From contig JBBAAG010000007.1 in the NCBI GenBank assembly GCA_041658405.1, positions 1 through 64,000 of the forward strand: a stretch of 64,000 bases of DNA, read 5' to 3'. Position 1 is the stretch's first letter, and the number at the start of each line of letters is the position of its first letter. The position numbers and the translations under genes are program-made. The notes under the pieces were generated by a model. The model searched no databases, had not been told where the DNA came from, and saw only the letters and a program-made list of their open reading frames with translations. This DNA is from Elusimicrobiota bacterium (lineage in GTDB: Bacteria; Elusimicrobiota; UBA5214; JBBAAG01). Below are positions 15,001 through 20,143 of the stretch, piece by piece.

Positions 15001-18000
15001 GTCTATAACCAGATACGATACTGCTAAGTTCGCTAATGCTACAGCTGAGGTTAAGATAACCGAAGAAGCTAAATGGAACGAGATAACTATGGAGGGGGTT
15101 TCATATTTTGTTACGTTTAATATTGATTATCTCGCAAAGGTCGGGTCAACACGGTTAGGGTTGAAGGTTAATTCAACATCTTACTTCGAAGTAGGCGCTC
15201 CGGATCTTGTTTCTACGGAGAATATACCGTTCCCTGCAACCTTATCTCAGATTAATGAGTTTGCTGATGAAGTTGTGTTCAGCGCATATGAACATACTAC
15301 TTCAACAAAAACTGAGCGCGGGGTTAAATATAACCCGTATACTAATTTGATGCAGGGTTCGAAAAATAATGAGATCATGACAATTAGTGCGGAGGCATCT
15401 AATGGTGATGCGTTATGGAAAGGTGTTAACTTTAAGCGTGTAGGGTCGGTTGATTCAAAGGATACTGATGTTGAAAGAGTAACTATCTGGCATGATACTA
15501 ACAATAATAAGTCATTGGATGATAGTGATATCATGGTAGGGACAGGAACGTTCTATAATCGCGGGAGAGAAAATGATTGTTATATAGAATTTTCATCCAA
15601 CGCGGTACAGACTGTGTATTCACGGAAGAAACAAGCTGATGATAATATAAGTAATACGTATATTGTTACGATGGACCTCAGCGAGGCTGCTACTCCGGGT
15701 GAATCATTGGGGATTTATTATAACCATGAATCATTCTTTGTGTCAAAACCGAACTATATATCCAGTACGACGGTACATTCGCAGTTTACCACGAATTTGC
15801 GTAAGGTTATCCCGAGCCCGAGAGAAGTAACTATAAAATCTGAACCTGTTAATTGCATGGTATTGAACGAGATTGTGGATGAAAACATGACGGCGGTCAG
15901 CGTTAATTCCACGTCCGGCTTCCCATCGTCGGGATATGTGGTTGTTGATAATGAAGTTATGCTGTATTCCTCGATGACACCTACGAGTTTGTACGGTATA
16001 TTACGTGCGCAGTTCGAGACCACAACAGTAGCGCATTCTTCCGGTAGTGTTATTGCCGGGTCGATCTCGCAGGGTATGCGCAACGTTCCGTTGTTGAAGA
16101 TGACGTTATCCTGCGATAAATATTATGTTATGTTGTATGGATTGAAAGTAAACTTGTTCACGACCGGGATTGATAAATTTGTTGATTCTGATGTCGAACG
16201 TGTATATGTGTACAAAGATAATGATAATAAAGGAATATTTGACCGTAATGAATACGGTGAAAACCGTGCGGATACTAAAGTCGGTGAAGCTGTCCCGGGC
16301 GGTACTTCCGGGGTTAATACTGCGGAAGTTACATTGGAAGATATGAATTATTCGCTGGATACTCTTGATGGTAACGGAAAACGGTATGTGTTGATCACTA
16401 CCACTCCGACGGTATACTTTATCGCTGCGGATATCAGCCCAACTGCCGTTGAAGGGCATTTCTTCGGTGTGGCAGTCAACAGTAAGGATAATTTTAATAC
16501 AAGCCAGCAGCATTTGGGGATTGATGTGCCTCATTCCGTTAAGTTAGACAATAATATCAGAAGCGGTACGCCGGGTGTGTTGTCAACGGTTGATAAATTG
16601 ATAGTTAAAGCGGAGACTATTCTGCCGGCAACTGCTACTCAGGGCGAGAAAAATGTTGCGGTGATGAAACTTAACCTCCAGGCGAGTGATAACGCTGTTA
16701 TCTGGAGAGGGTTAAAGCTGGATTGTATCGGCGATGTTATTGATAATGATGTCTCTGTTATTAAAGTCTATCGTGATATGAACAATAACGGTAAGTTTGA
16801 GAATAAAGGGGTGACACCTATCGGCGTGGTGAAAGAAAAGTATGAGTTAACCGATAAGGATTTAGTGCCGCTTATCGTAGATACTACTGCTATGTTCCAG
16901 ACAAACAATGGGTTCTTGTTAATAAACCATGAGATAGTCGGGTATAAGAGTTCAACCATGACGCTGGAGTCAACTACACATGGTATGGTGAACAGGTATA
17001 TCTTTACCGGGATTACCAGAGGATTGATGAAGTCTCCTGTGTATGAGCATGACGTTGATGCGAAAGTTTATGGTATCAATTCTGATGTTGTTACGGATGA
17101 TGCCGGGTATGCTCCGGGCTTGATCTCAAAAGGGCTTGAACAGTACGTCAGCAAAACCAGTGTACTGACATTCCTTGAACCTCAGGCGATATACAGCAAT
17201 ATCGGAGGGCAGAATTACTTTATTGCGTACGATATTTATGATATGGGTGGGGTAAATAAAAAGTTCGGAGTGTCTCTCGCGGATACAAGTTATTTTATTA
17301 TTGATACGCCGGATTATGTTAACCCCGCGGATTTACCGATAGAAAGTGCGTTAGCATCTATCGGTGATTATCCTGACCGCGTAACGTTCACGCCTGTTGA
17401 TATACAGGATTATCCCGCGCCAGTGGTGACACAGGGGGATAAGGATATTGTTATGTGCGCGTTTACGATGAAAACCGATAAGGCTGATGCAGTGTGGACC
17501 GCGTTGCAGGTACAGCGTATCGGGACAGGTAACGGGACAACGACGCCGATGACCGGGACTAATAAGGATGTCGGAAATGTAAAAATATATCTCGATGATG
17601 ATGACAGCGGATTCTGGGAGGTTAATGACAAACTTATTACTTCGGGGATTGATAAGTTCCCGGTAGATGATAATATCGGGCCGAATTTGACATTAACGCT
17701 TACTTCACCGCAGATTATTACTCAGGCGGCAAAAAAGTATTTTGTGTTGTACGACATTGCGGATGATGCGCAGGCGGGGGATACGCTTGGTTTAAAAATA
17801 CCGGATACCGTAAGAATCGTAGTGAATCAGCCGAATACTGTCGCCAGTACGAATATGCCGTTTGAGACACTGGCTAAATCCAAGATTGACCCGATTCAGA
17901 TCATAGCTACCGGCGATAACCTTGCTCCGGCAGCGGAAATACAGGGTCGGACTGTACCGTTGTTGCAGATTAGGTTAAAAACTAATAAAAACAAGGTTAA

Positions 18001-19633
18001 GTTAACTGGGTTTACGTTACGGCAGAATGGTTCTATTGAAAAAGCGGGTTCAACCAATTATTATCCGGAATATTATGGTGAAGGGGATCTTACCGAACTA
18101 AAAGTGTATCGTGATGTTGATAATGATAATTTGTTTACCTCGACGGATACTCTTGATCCTACCGGCTTGATAGGTTATGTTATTAACAATTCTATTAATT
18201 TCAAAAAAGGGTCGGCAAATATTATTTTTAGTACGGCAACTGAGATTTATATTACTTCCGCGGGGAATTCGTTGTTCATCACAGGGACGCTCGGGGCGTA
18301 TAATGAAAATGCGAATGATAAGACGGAATATATTAATACTGAAAAACATGAGGTGCAAATCGAAATCCCGGGTATTGATCAGTTTATCAGGACGCCAAAA
18401 TCGTCAGTAGGTAGTTCGAGTTCTGTGTATCCTATAAGGTCGTTAAAGGTGATGATCAAGCATTTGGCAACGCCGGAAGTTCAGTATATTGACGCTGATA
18501 CTAAGACACCCGGAATACAAACTTTTGCGTGGATTAACAAAACATCGGAAGTTAAGACCGCGTGGAGAGTTGTATTGCCTACTGGTGTTGGGAACGTTGA
18601 ACTTACCCAGGTGTACTACGCAGTCGGGACGTCGTCTATTGCAGTATTGGATAGTACCGCGTCAGGGGAGTTTAGTTCTAACTCGCAAAGCTGGAAGAAG
18701 CTCGATATGTCCAATATTACAGCAGATACTAATATTGAAACCACTGCTAATATGGCGGTATCGTTTAAGCACGGGAAAACGTATTATTTCCACTTAAAAG
18801 CATCCGCCAGGTATGTTACATACTTAAGTTCGAGTATCGGGAAGGCTTCTATAATGAAAGTTGAAACAAAAGATAGTGAAGCGAAGCATTGTACTATTAA
18901 GATTGACTTAACCCCGCCGTTGAGGCCTGTGAAGCCTGTACCGGAGCATTATACCAGGCAGTTAAAAGTTATTGAAAGTGGCTCATTCGTGGTTAACTGG
19001 GTTAGCGCGTTCGACCCAACCCCCGCAGAAATCGCGGTTAATGAGACTGGTTCAGGGATAAAACTATATGAAATACAGGAACGGTCGGATACGAATCCTG
19101 TATGGAAAACCATAGAAGTAGTTGATGGGCAGAGTGAGAATATCACTGTGGGTAACTATACAGCGTTTGATGTAAACGGTAATGTTTTAGTCGATGACCC
19201 GCGGCCTCAAGGGCATTTCTATTACTATCGTGTAAGAGCGTTGAATAACGCAGGTAGCTGGAGTGATTGGTCGGAAGCGTCAGATCCTGCATCTACGGGC
19301 TTGCCAAAAGAGCCTATATCTGATGCGCATGTGTATCCTAACCCTGTAGATTCAAGAAAAGGCGGGGAAGAAGGGAAAGCTAGGATTGCGTATATACTCA
19401 ACGAAAACGCGGGGGTTACTATTACATTGTATGACTTATTGGGATATGTAGTCCGCCAGTGGCAGATAAACCCGGGGGATGATGGCGCTAAGGTTGGGGC
19501 AAATACTATACTCTGGGATTGTAAGAATGAAACCGGTGAGTTCGTGTCAAAAGGCGGATATATTGCCAAAATTGAAGTAAAAGCCGCTAAAGGTACCGTC
19601 ACACAAATGATTAAGATCGGGTTGGTGCATTAA
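2..19633 (+). CDS. Giant secreted multi-repeat surface protein with FlgD-like C-terminal domain (5' truncated by window)
   Basis: The reading frame is open from base 2 without a stop, and its first visible residues (CDEYWNR) already belong to a repeat, so the gene starts upstream; 6543 residues are visible. Order of domains: 28 complete Ig-like repeats of about 124 residues (about 251-10690), each with a PGET-type motif, GKTGTP, QTAGVAF, YWN and DxYD signatures; four or five diverged Ig-like domains with AG...LQDQYxNP signatures (10690-13430); eight modules with QG...IW..LK and mostly D/N-rich loops (13430-18440); an Fn3-like domain (about 18900-19300); and a FlgD/T9SS-type-A-like Ig domain ending in GGYIAKIEV (19320-19630). 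Such C-termini are known sorting or anchoring domains of surface proteins handled with PorV-like barrels, and a PorV-like gene follows. Role inferred: adhesin or surface filament. No catalytic domain is visible. Substrate and exact export route are unknown. Confidence 0.9.
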   Translation, partial: CDEYWNRNSGASSNRSVRVRTTDPYDEIWGYEPAVKGLSDGQETFTVRMVKYGSWDIIAEDNSGEAVLWSSQTIAGVTINRDDAVKLQVLLPGESALDGHPNGKTVTPDTQQAGTSFVVTARVTDGYWNKVLVNEPTVQLTITDTYGLVDSVLPYNAQKQLSAGENTFNVTLFTANTHQITVDDVDGTGTFYTSTTTIRFTVSPRAASKLLVLHPGETRVQGKYNETPYGKQGSPAAQVAGTAFTVTVYSCDAYYNLISTNVNVWLGSSNSADYYASYSPSTSTLVISSTYTVTLKREQNTFIRTYHDGGVTLVNYLYNPPYTNGPVAVGNNAATKVQILVPGESLDLGSSTGKTGTPSVQVAGTEFQLTLRLVDSYFNLVETGYSMPTARLTSTDGNDGEAPYGAYEGGAFADSTLTNGVAQPGWILITASTTGWTITADDIAPNSYTIDTSASIPVKPYTTNQQKLLVVLPGQAVQPGTLTGKSGASSLQTAGVAFNVTAYATDKYWNRINDTLYGISPTQGIPLVSMSDDDDNNSAVDSEALEDGVGTFSMMMVTAGSHTVTAADTDDSGVAFESYSTILSTVQANSAVKLQVLLPGETAAPGKAPYDSYTGGKNGSPATQTAGVAFNVTVRGTDNYWNIRNDATALVQVTADDVYYSTPSAMSLLGGTTVVSLTLVTGNMNHTIYAVDSDASPLAKSTSTAVTVAANASARLHVIVPGETLEQGKPPYDGTGGKLGSATVQTAGIAFDVTVYGVDNWYNRTSTSTLVWVTSSDSFDIHPSSQTLIQGTTGFRMTLVSATDAANWNNSGWRIYAYGRTTMYSSTSAAVAVTPNPDTTATARRLQVLVPGETAQQGKAPYTDNTGGKNSSVTTQTAGTAFDVTVNACDYWWNRYTSFNPAVNLVRNDPNVPTALNQVLVSGTTIYSVTLVTKTDSGWTLTGSAAGYTGFTTPNIVVIPNTASKLLVLMPNQVLDPGTDDGRETTGSTTQTAGTAFQVTVYACDNWFNYQPIESPSPNSGVRLETSDLYDTHPATRTLASGTTVFMVTCVTAGNGNYITVTDTSAPIMTANVSDTFTTLAAVPDRLQVLVPNQTALPGSPAGKSGTVQAQTAGVEFTVTVNATDAYWNLVDDASYVRIDTSDNWDIHPSTSQLVSGTTQFTVTLVSARTDHVISAVDTTAPALTTSTSTVVTVIPKTNIDGELKLQVIVPGETAEPGKWDNSINTLPFGKLGTPSQQTAGVPFTITVNLVDKYWNRVSRNAPLVSILSEDPYDTEPSNKTLQNGTTTFSITYYTSGWAIQPSSWSITVQDADTDTPEYSLSTSPKITVNPGLAKKLQIIVPGETWVAGKNTGQLGKSESSSPTAQVAGTTFTVTVQACDDYWNVRNDNPVVTVNTDDTNDTDPGTVGLTQGRASVDVTFLTATETGWVISSPLVGSYSAYTSPKVIVNPAPPTRLLCIVPNETYKPGSATGKTGTVIAQRAGIPFTVTALITDNQWNVVPSTSASLMVETEDPYDIHPTTAPTSSGVLSFDMEFHRAILGSTSYRITLSTAYGNPLTSYQTVPIESQPGNSVKLQLLVPGESADAGSSTGKTGAPNTQVADEMFNVTVNVVDKYWNLVSTDTTVMLRSSDPFFVAPSNKPTGLGFTNIWPTLVTATTTGWTLTASTATGATNGHLQNNTSPNIKVLAGAPSNLLVVLPGEQSLPGSSTGKEGTPALQTAGVAFPVTVYATDRKWNLCESTSIVKITTNDLYDIEPSTQSLVMGTTIFYIELVTANNGTQSTVNKYTTIFSSDVSPIPDVDKLIAGNAAVQLSPATASYLQLLMPGETHIPGKTPWYPGTGGKTGTPATLNAGTTYYVTVNACDKYWNINPSAQPLAKVYTTDVYDTDPLSTQLIQGSNTFAIKLHRATLSQGLTEKVTAYAQHDNDPQQYTPYFSPGFNVTPEPDGQGIRILLMLVPNQVHVPGSVTGKTGSVVQQTAGQPFAVTVHAVDSFNNIEPGAQPRVSLTSTDPNDGTDSETGIGWDITEQPLVNGSTVFMANLVTANTSHVLTAWDSDESGTYFGSVLSPSIYTTPGTPVKLQVVLPGETAKPNTASGKIGTPAIQTAGTRFDTTVKCTDVLWNVVTGANPTVRIETNDVYDTEPAAYPLQDGEGAFGITLITANTSHSMWAYDTGLVYSTGTSTMFTVQKSTWTRLFVMLPGETWIPGKPPYDGTGGKSGTPNIQTAGSMCSITVYATDNYYNLNTGADKIVSVTTTDKYDDPVTAQAGLSFGVANFNLVMVTADTQTITAQTSAAGVSTGTANVYIQPSTKSRLLVLAPGEVQEPGEWGATAPTASSPYGKTGTPVTQTAGVAFNVTVKSCDAYFNTVSETPVVTLATDDNYDTEPSAFGLSNGIGVSTVTLVTEKQTVITATANSYTSNVTQSINVNPNAPNKLIVLVPGETAVNGKHNSAPFGKTGTPTTQTAGVAFNVTVRCVDDFWNITSSAPAVLTTSQDNWDIEPSTRSLSNGSTTFAYTLVTATTGGFTITATDQNYESRPGGAYAAYTSTKVVVIPNTVRKLQVLVPGESIISGKPFNGSYDSVYGGKTGSTSLQAAGVPFTVTVTACDDYWNLVSSEYSEVNVVSSDPWDVEPINEVLMAGTTGFTFTMVTASTVTFTASNPEGIRMGGSLYAYTSNITTVTYNTASKLQLLLPGETAVPGKPVYTDTTGGKTGTPSNQRAGVAFTVTVNAVDNYWNRIANNTTLVNMQTSDLYDDEAVLSTKSLIAGTTQFTVTLVTADMGQTGTVYYATSTLTALSNSGYASYTSPQVAVYPNSAVKLQVLVAGETAVPGKYDNGNNSAPYGKSGTPSTITAGVGFYTTVNAVDTWWNRDNTWSQLVTVQTSDPYDKESIANALLYGKNSSFLTALVSASSTATVTATTGAGLASDQSPYITVVPNTVKKLVTLLPNQTLVNGKNTQPEGRTGTVASQYAGVKFHATVAATDDYYNLVSTVNHIIEMRTTDPYGIPGISPVSYTNADMYNGIAIATITFTTANQNRRVEAYDGNPAEPVLAYSTSSLTWVYPGEVKRLQVLLPGEVGLPGSPSGKTSALPTQQIAGVPFNVTVNAADEYWNLTPATPTVVLTTADLYDTEPAPQALVNGYGVFSVSLVTASTSTVTVADTGFVPDLDNNTSAVVNVYHNSPAKLVAILPGQTFVPGSSSGKTGTPATQTAGTTFNATVRVVDSNWNWINDLKDLSSNDNSEATVDFSSPLDNYDTLETAQQVTTSGQVIFVPQLIVASTSHYLTFNTRSSPSYTGYNTSVFTVRHNMSITHLQVLVPGMTRVPGKVTNAPESLWYRSSDDYGDGRTGAPRAQTAGVPFLVTANLVDSFYNLANTVGQPNVKIQTSDPYDTEEPSGQPLNLGTREFVVTLRSKASNNTVTALDDAQMYLQNTSPQFVVNSSAPVKLLVLLPGEQAVYGSSYGRYEVYRTTQIAGNGVSVRVNLVDAYNNIVESVPTGPMVRLQTNNPHPNNTMDSAELQNGSNLLTVNFKTAGTSWTVTAVDASTPTLYASGTSSEFTMYPSDAYRLGISDVPSIMTAGEAVNVRVTAYDQYENIVGTGPKIFKGQVYLDAQTYSSDPLHKQNPTLMGTKILTGDTLVKHINFWQTFVEADNGTHMFNNTAILRKAGTQWIRAIAGFDGYNEITKPTGIRDGLLSNITVRPGELANVIVDPVINEQVSAGSPAEIGRRQITGQLSDLFDNTVATTTTVSFEVFNVRGATGTIKTVVGGLPAEVVISTVTDTLGRAGFSIPYYLFISTKAGDYCQVKVSVSSSVYGVSGVMTTIGGVPYKIVVVDEPDEILAGIISTPFTVERRDYFNNATWLTKSNIPLVTNAPGDNISDHSFYLPEAEDNIPITFVEIFEGQTQVQFRYSDKWASYPANDDLYPGKGAVGEFVRPSTGKWIITMSNVGNWVENYPITVHPNQVAKVGFDTPSRTLRAGLFRDANTNVTQKLQIELQDQYGNPRVATQTVIVNLLSDSLANYLIDDFSIRYPYSFSLSSNPWVHTTSVTIEANNYYSDFYYRDTRASDRYNPKGTKPTVTADARGFNSSWVPGTQLQVIKADYITQLNFTNALQTLKAGATSYHNVQLQDKYENPSPVKMTDFDAIDEPFVRVNLWSDSSGQVRFSSGSARDWRNTTYQLQIASDSYDATVWHSDTKAGQHNIYALDNKGRGWGQAKQVVTVTPEIVSKIVFTTLPRRLIAGTTIEYFPDYETGSQIDTVMQLQTRDRYDNESPVTEDKTIKLYSTSKNKRFNATATETGWSEDKDLIIQTGQSVASFYYQDTMVASPTVTGTEFPGQGWEDAQQQQVITPNAATYFSINHNYETTGLSVDTPGIIRVTARDKNQNIATGDPINGQYYTGKVMYWTISTTATANPPMYRFTKEDSGVSTFLLQDVMQEKLIIGATDYDDHSIHGVTNDGAHSSADLDTVGVLMIPTDIAPEDGDQDKADKGIAKALYQGQGTMTDTPSPAAMMFMRLAVAPLAKAATNYANLTRVRIYKKGTLPYNQVTEVALYKDKNGNGTFEGDKTLNDRGSASDTYLCSAKFNVQDYADLELPSVEKIADEEIVLFITVRIPVDADRDKTLGVEVRDSGHLFMTPESTAKTAKNNFPALSYESIISVPPEKVSALSKSVSATYIDLSQDDKPVITASDVPQGTPNAAMLMLGFWTKQFPGRLDKIKVMHIVGDQGSDTDIKDVKLWLDSNRNKTFDPNLDVPVSKPISFESNAAYLDIINNTEYDQITPATNYYFITFGFNDSAVLGSKHAAEILFHPDIVPIDCTINTENAESIWPMTSGKVTVTATKDTMVVKPVFVGQGSATQGDKDFVMVRLDMNALSHTVIWKSLKLDRTGGGGDSDIKEINIYKDLTPKTSVVQQIEVTDTVIWVNSTRGFLDNGTLAIGTEKINYMSKVSSNSMAGFLVAANGRGVENTTAQVHKVDSEVVGRPDGMLTEFETAGKAGLASITRYDTAKFANATAEVKITEEAKWNEITMEGVSYFVTFNIDYLAKVGSTRLGLKVNSTSYFEVGAPDLVSTENIPFPATLSQINEFADEVVFSAYEHTTSTKTERGVKYNPYTNLMQGSKNNEIMTISAEASNGDALWKGVNFKRVGSVDSKDTDVERVTIWHDTNNNKSLDDSDIMVGTGTFYNRGRENDCYIEFSSNAVQTVYSRKKQADDNISNTYIVTMDLSEAATPGESLGIYYNHESFFVSKPNYISSTTVHSQFTTNLRKVIPSPREVTIKSEPVNCMVLNEIVDENMTAVSVNSTSGFPSSGYVVVDNEVMLYSSMTPTSLYGILRAQFETTTVAHSSGSVIAGSISQGMRNVPLLKMTLSCDKYYVMLYGLKVNLFTTGIDKFVDSDVERVYVYKDNDNKGIFDRNEYGENRADTKVGEAVPGGTSGVNTAEVTLEDMNYSLDTLDGNGKRYVLITTTPTVYFIAADISPTAVEGHFFGVAVNSKDNFNTSQQHLGIDVPHSVKLDNNIRSGTPGVLSTVDKLIVKAETILPATATQGEKNVAVMKLNLQASDNAVIWRGLKLDCIGDVIDNDVSVIKVYRDMNNNGKFENKGVTPIGVVKEKYELTDKDLVPLIVDTTAMFQTNNGFLLINHEIVGYKSSTMTLESTTHGMVNRYIFTGITRGLMKSPVYEHDVDAKVYGINSDVVTDDAGYAPGLISKGLEQYVSKTSVLTFLEPQAIYSNIGGQNYFIAYDIYDMGGVNKKFGVSLADTSYFIIDTPDYVNPADLPIESALASIGDYPDRVTFTPVDIQDYPAPVVTQGDKDIVMCAFTMKTDKADAVWTALQVQRIGTGNGTTTPMTGTNKDVGNVKIYLDDDDSGFWEVNDKLITSGIDKFPVDDNIGPNLTLTLTSPQIITQAAKKYFVLYDIADDAQAGDTLGLKIPDTVRIVVNQPNTVASTNMPFETLAKSKIDPIQIIATGDNLAPAAEIQGRTVPLLQIRLKTNKNKVKLTGFTLRQNGSIEKAGSTNYYPEYYGEGDLTELKVYRDVDNDNLFTSTDTLDPTGLIGYVINNSINFKKGSANIIFSTATEIYITSAGNSLFITGTLGAYNENANDKTEYINTEKHEVQIEIPGIDQFIRTPKSSVGSSSSVYPIRSLKVMIKHLATPEVQYIDADTKTPGIQTFAWINKTSEVKTAWRVVLPTGVGNVELTQVYYAVGTSSIAVLDSTASGEFSSNSQSWKKLDMSNITADTNIETTANMAVSFKHGKTYYFHLKASARYVTYLSSSIGKASIMKVETKDSEAKHCTIKIDLTPPLRPVKPVPEHYTRQLKVIESGSFVVNWVSAFDPTPAEIAVNETGSGIKLYEIQERSDTNPVWKTIEVVDGQSENITVGNYTAFDVNGNVLVDDPRPQGHFYYYRVRALNNAGSWSDWSEASDPASTGLPKEPISDAHVYPNPVDSRKGGEEGKARIAYILNENAGVTITLYDLLGYVVRQWQINPGDDGAKVGANTILWDCKNETGEFVSKGGYIAKIEVKAAKGTVTQMIKIGLVH
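251..10690 (+). repeat. Array of 28 Ig-like protein repeats in the giant gene
   Basis: Twenty-eight units, average about 373 bases, each opening with a hydrophobic strand plus PGE/PNQ (for example LQVLLPGE), then GKTGTP, QTAG, a VTV strand, D-x-YWN, a T-x-D-x-YD turn and a final LVTA strand. The units differ clearly at the DNA level, so they are old, diverged duplications. A further partial unit lies at 2-250. The pattern (TAG-x-F-x-VTV...DxxxN...LTTA) is the common bacterial filamin/Big-type Ig repeat. Confidence 0.9.
13430..18440 (+). repeat. Eight modules with D/N-rich, Ca-loop-like turns in the giant gene
   Basis: Each module contains a QG-x-K/R-x-V-x-M strand, an IW-x-x-LK strand, a D-x-D-V/I-x-x-V acidic turn and, in seven of the eight, a D-x-N/D-x-N/D-G/N-x-F loop, as in YKDKNGNGTF (near 13660), HDTNNNKSL (15490), YKDNDNKGIF (16210), YRDMNNNGKF (16768) and LDDDDSGFW (17591). 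The third copy (near 14704, YKDLTPK) is degenerate. The loops resemble EF-hand or dockerin calcium-binding turns; metal binding is inferred, not shown. Confidence 0.75.
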
Positions 19634-19660
19634 TGCGGTGGAAATATATTTTTTTTGTTG

Positions 19661-19690
19661 TTGACAAAAAAATGTTTTGTTGCTATTAAT
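19661..19690 (+). promoter_or_regulatory. Sigma-70-type promoter for the riboswitch leader
   Basis: A perfect -35 hexamer TTGACA lies at 19661-19666, followed after 17 bases by TATTAA(T) at 19684-19690. It lies 28 bases after the stop of the giant gene and upstream of both aptamers, so the leader can be transcribed independently of the giant gene. Confidence 0.6.
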
Positions 19691-19721
19691 ATTAATGGGA
19701 AAGCGCAACTAAGAGTATTTC

Positions 19722-19826
19722 AGAGAAGCGATAAAGGCTATCCCGCGTGAAAACGCGGAGTCGCAAAGCTTCAGGCCTAAGTCCCGCAAAGGTTGCGGGA
19801 TAAGGTAGCTGGGTTGCCGAAGAAAG
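19722..19826 (+). promoter_or_regulatory. Cyclic di-GMP-I (GEMM-I) riboswitch aptamer 1
   Basis: Matches the GEMM-I architecture of the family typified by V. cholerae Vc2. AAAGGC opens the core; CCGCGT/ACGCGG (19743-19748/19753-19758) closes on a GAAA tetraloop at 19749-19752; then TCGCAAAGC (19761-19769), GGCCTAAG, a perfect P3 stem TCCCGCAA/TTGCGGGA (19782-19789/19793-19800), and the receptor segment AAGGTAGCTGGGTTGCCGA (19802-19820). Canonical GEMM-I has GCAAAGCC, GGCCUAA and UAGGUAGCGGGGUUACCGA at these places. Whether the ligand is c-di-GMP or 3',3'-cGAMP cannot be decided by eye. Confidence 0.88.
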
Positions 19827-19892
19827 AAGTGGATAAGTGTTATGGTTAGTGTTAACCAAGCTGAACAGAAGAGTATGTGTGAAGTAAGTGTA

Positions 19893-19930
19893 GGAAATCT
19901 AGAGTCTGGCAGTTTGGTTTCTGTTTTTTT
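19893..19930 (+). terminator. Possible expression-platform terminator after aptamer 1
   Basis: GGAAATC (19893-19899) can pair with GGTTTCT (19916-19922) in a seven-pair stem with two wobbles, and seven Ts follow at 19924-19930. The stem is weak and the loop long, so this is only a candidate switch between aptamer 1 and aptamer 2. Confidence 0.3.
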
Positions 19931-19940
19931 GAGTTCACCG

Positions 19941-20134
19941 ATAAATGGCAAAACCAGGGAAACCTGGTGACTTCCCGGTAATACGGGAACTGAGTGGCAG
20001 GTAGTTAGACTGTAGCTCAGGCAAAGCCTCCGAAAGTTTCGGAGCTCGCAGTTAGGGTGACTGCGAGTACGGGTCCTAAGTTAAGTACAACCTTGCGCAA
20101 GGTTGGAACGATAGGGCGGCTGGGTTGCCGAAGG
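19941..20134 (+). promoter_or_regulatory. Expanded cyclic di-GMP-I-like aptamer 2 with four inserted hairpins
   Basis: The last 25 bases (20110-20134) match aptamer 1 (19799-19823) at 21 of 25 positions without gaps, including GGCTGGGTTGCCGAAG. The 5' half has ATAAATGGCAAA, then ACCAGG/CCTGGT around a GAAA loop (19959-19962) and GAC. Instead of continuing directly to GCAAAGCC, two hairpins intervene (TTCCCG/CGGGAA and CTGAG/CTCAG, 19972-20020). GCAAAGCC follows at 20021-20028, then two more hairpins (TCCGAA/TTCGGA and CTCGCAGT/ACTGCGAG, 20029-20067), then GGGTCCTAAG (20071-20080) and a P3-like CAACCTT/AAGGTTG stem. Deleting the hairpins leaves a near-canonical GEMM-I core. Its 3' end abuts the AAGGA Shine-Dalgarno (20131-20135) of the next gene, which suggests translational control. 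Confidence 0.72.
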
Positions 20135-20143
20135 AACAAGAAA

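Noticed and set aside
20007..20070. tRNA-like D-arm sequence (CTGTAGCTCAG followed by stems)
   Set aside because: There is no T-arm consensus, acceptor pairing or anticodon arm, and the segment is explained by hairpins inserted in aptamer 2.
20057..20143. Upstream in-frame start giving the PorV-like protein 29 more residues
   Set aside because: It would begin inside the riboswitch aptamer; the extra residues are not signal-like and the ATG at 20144 has a good AAGGA site.
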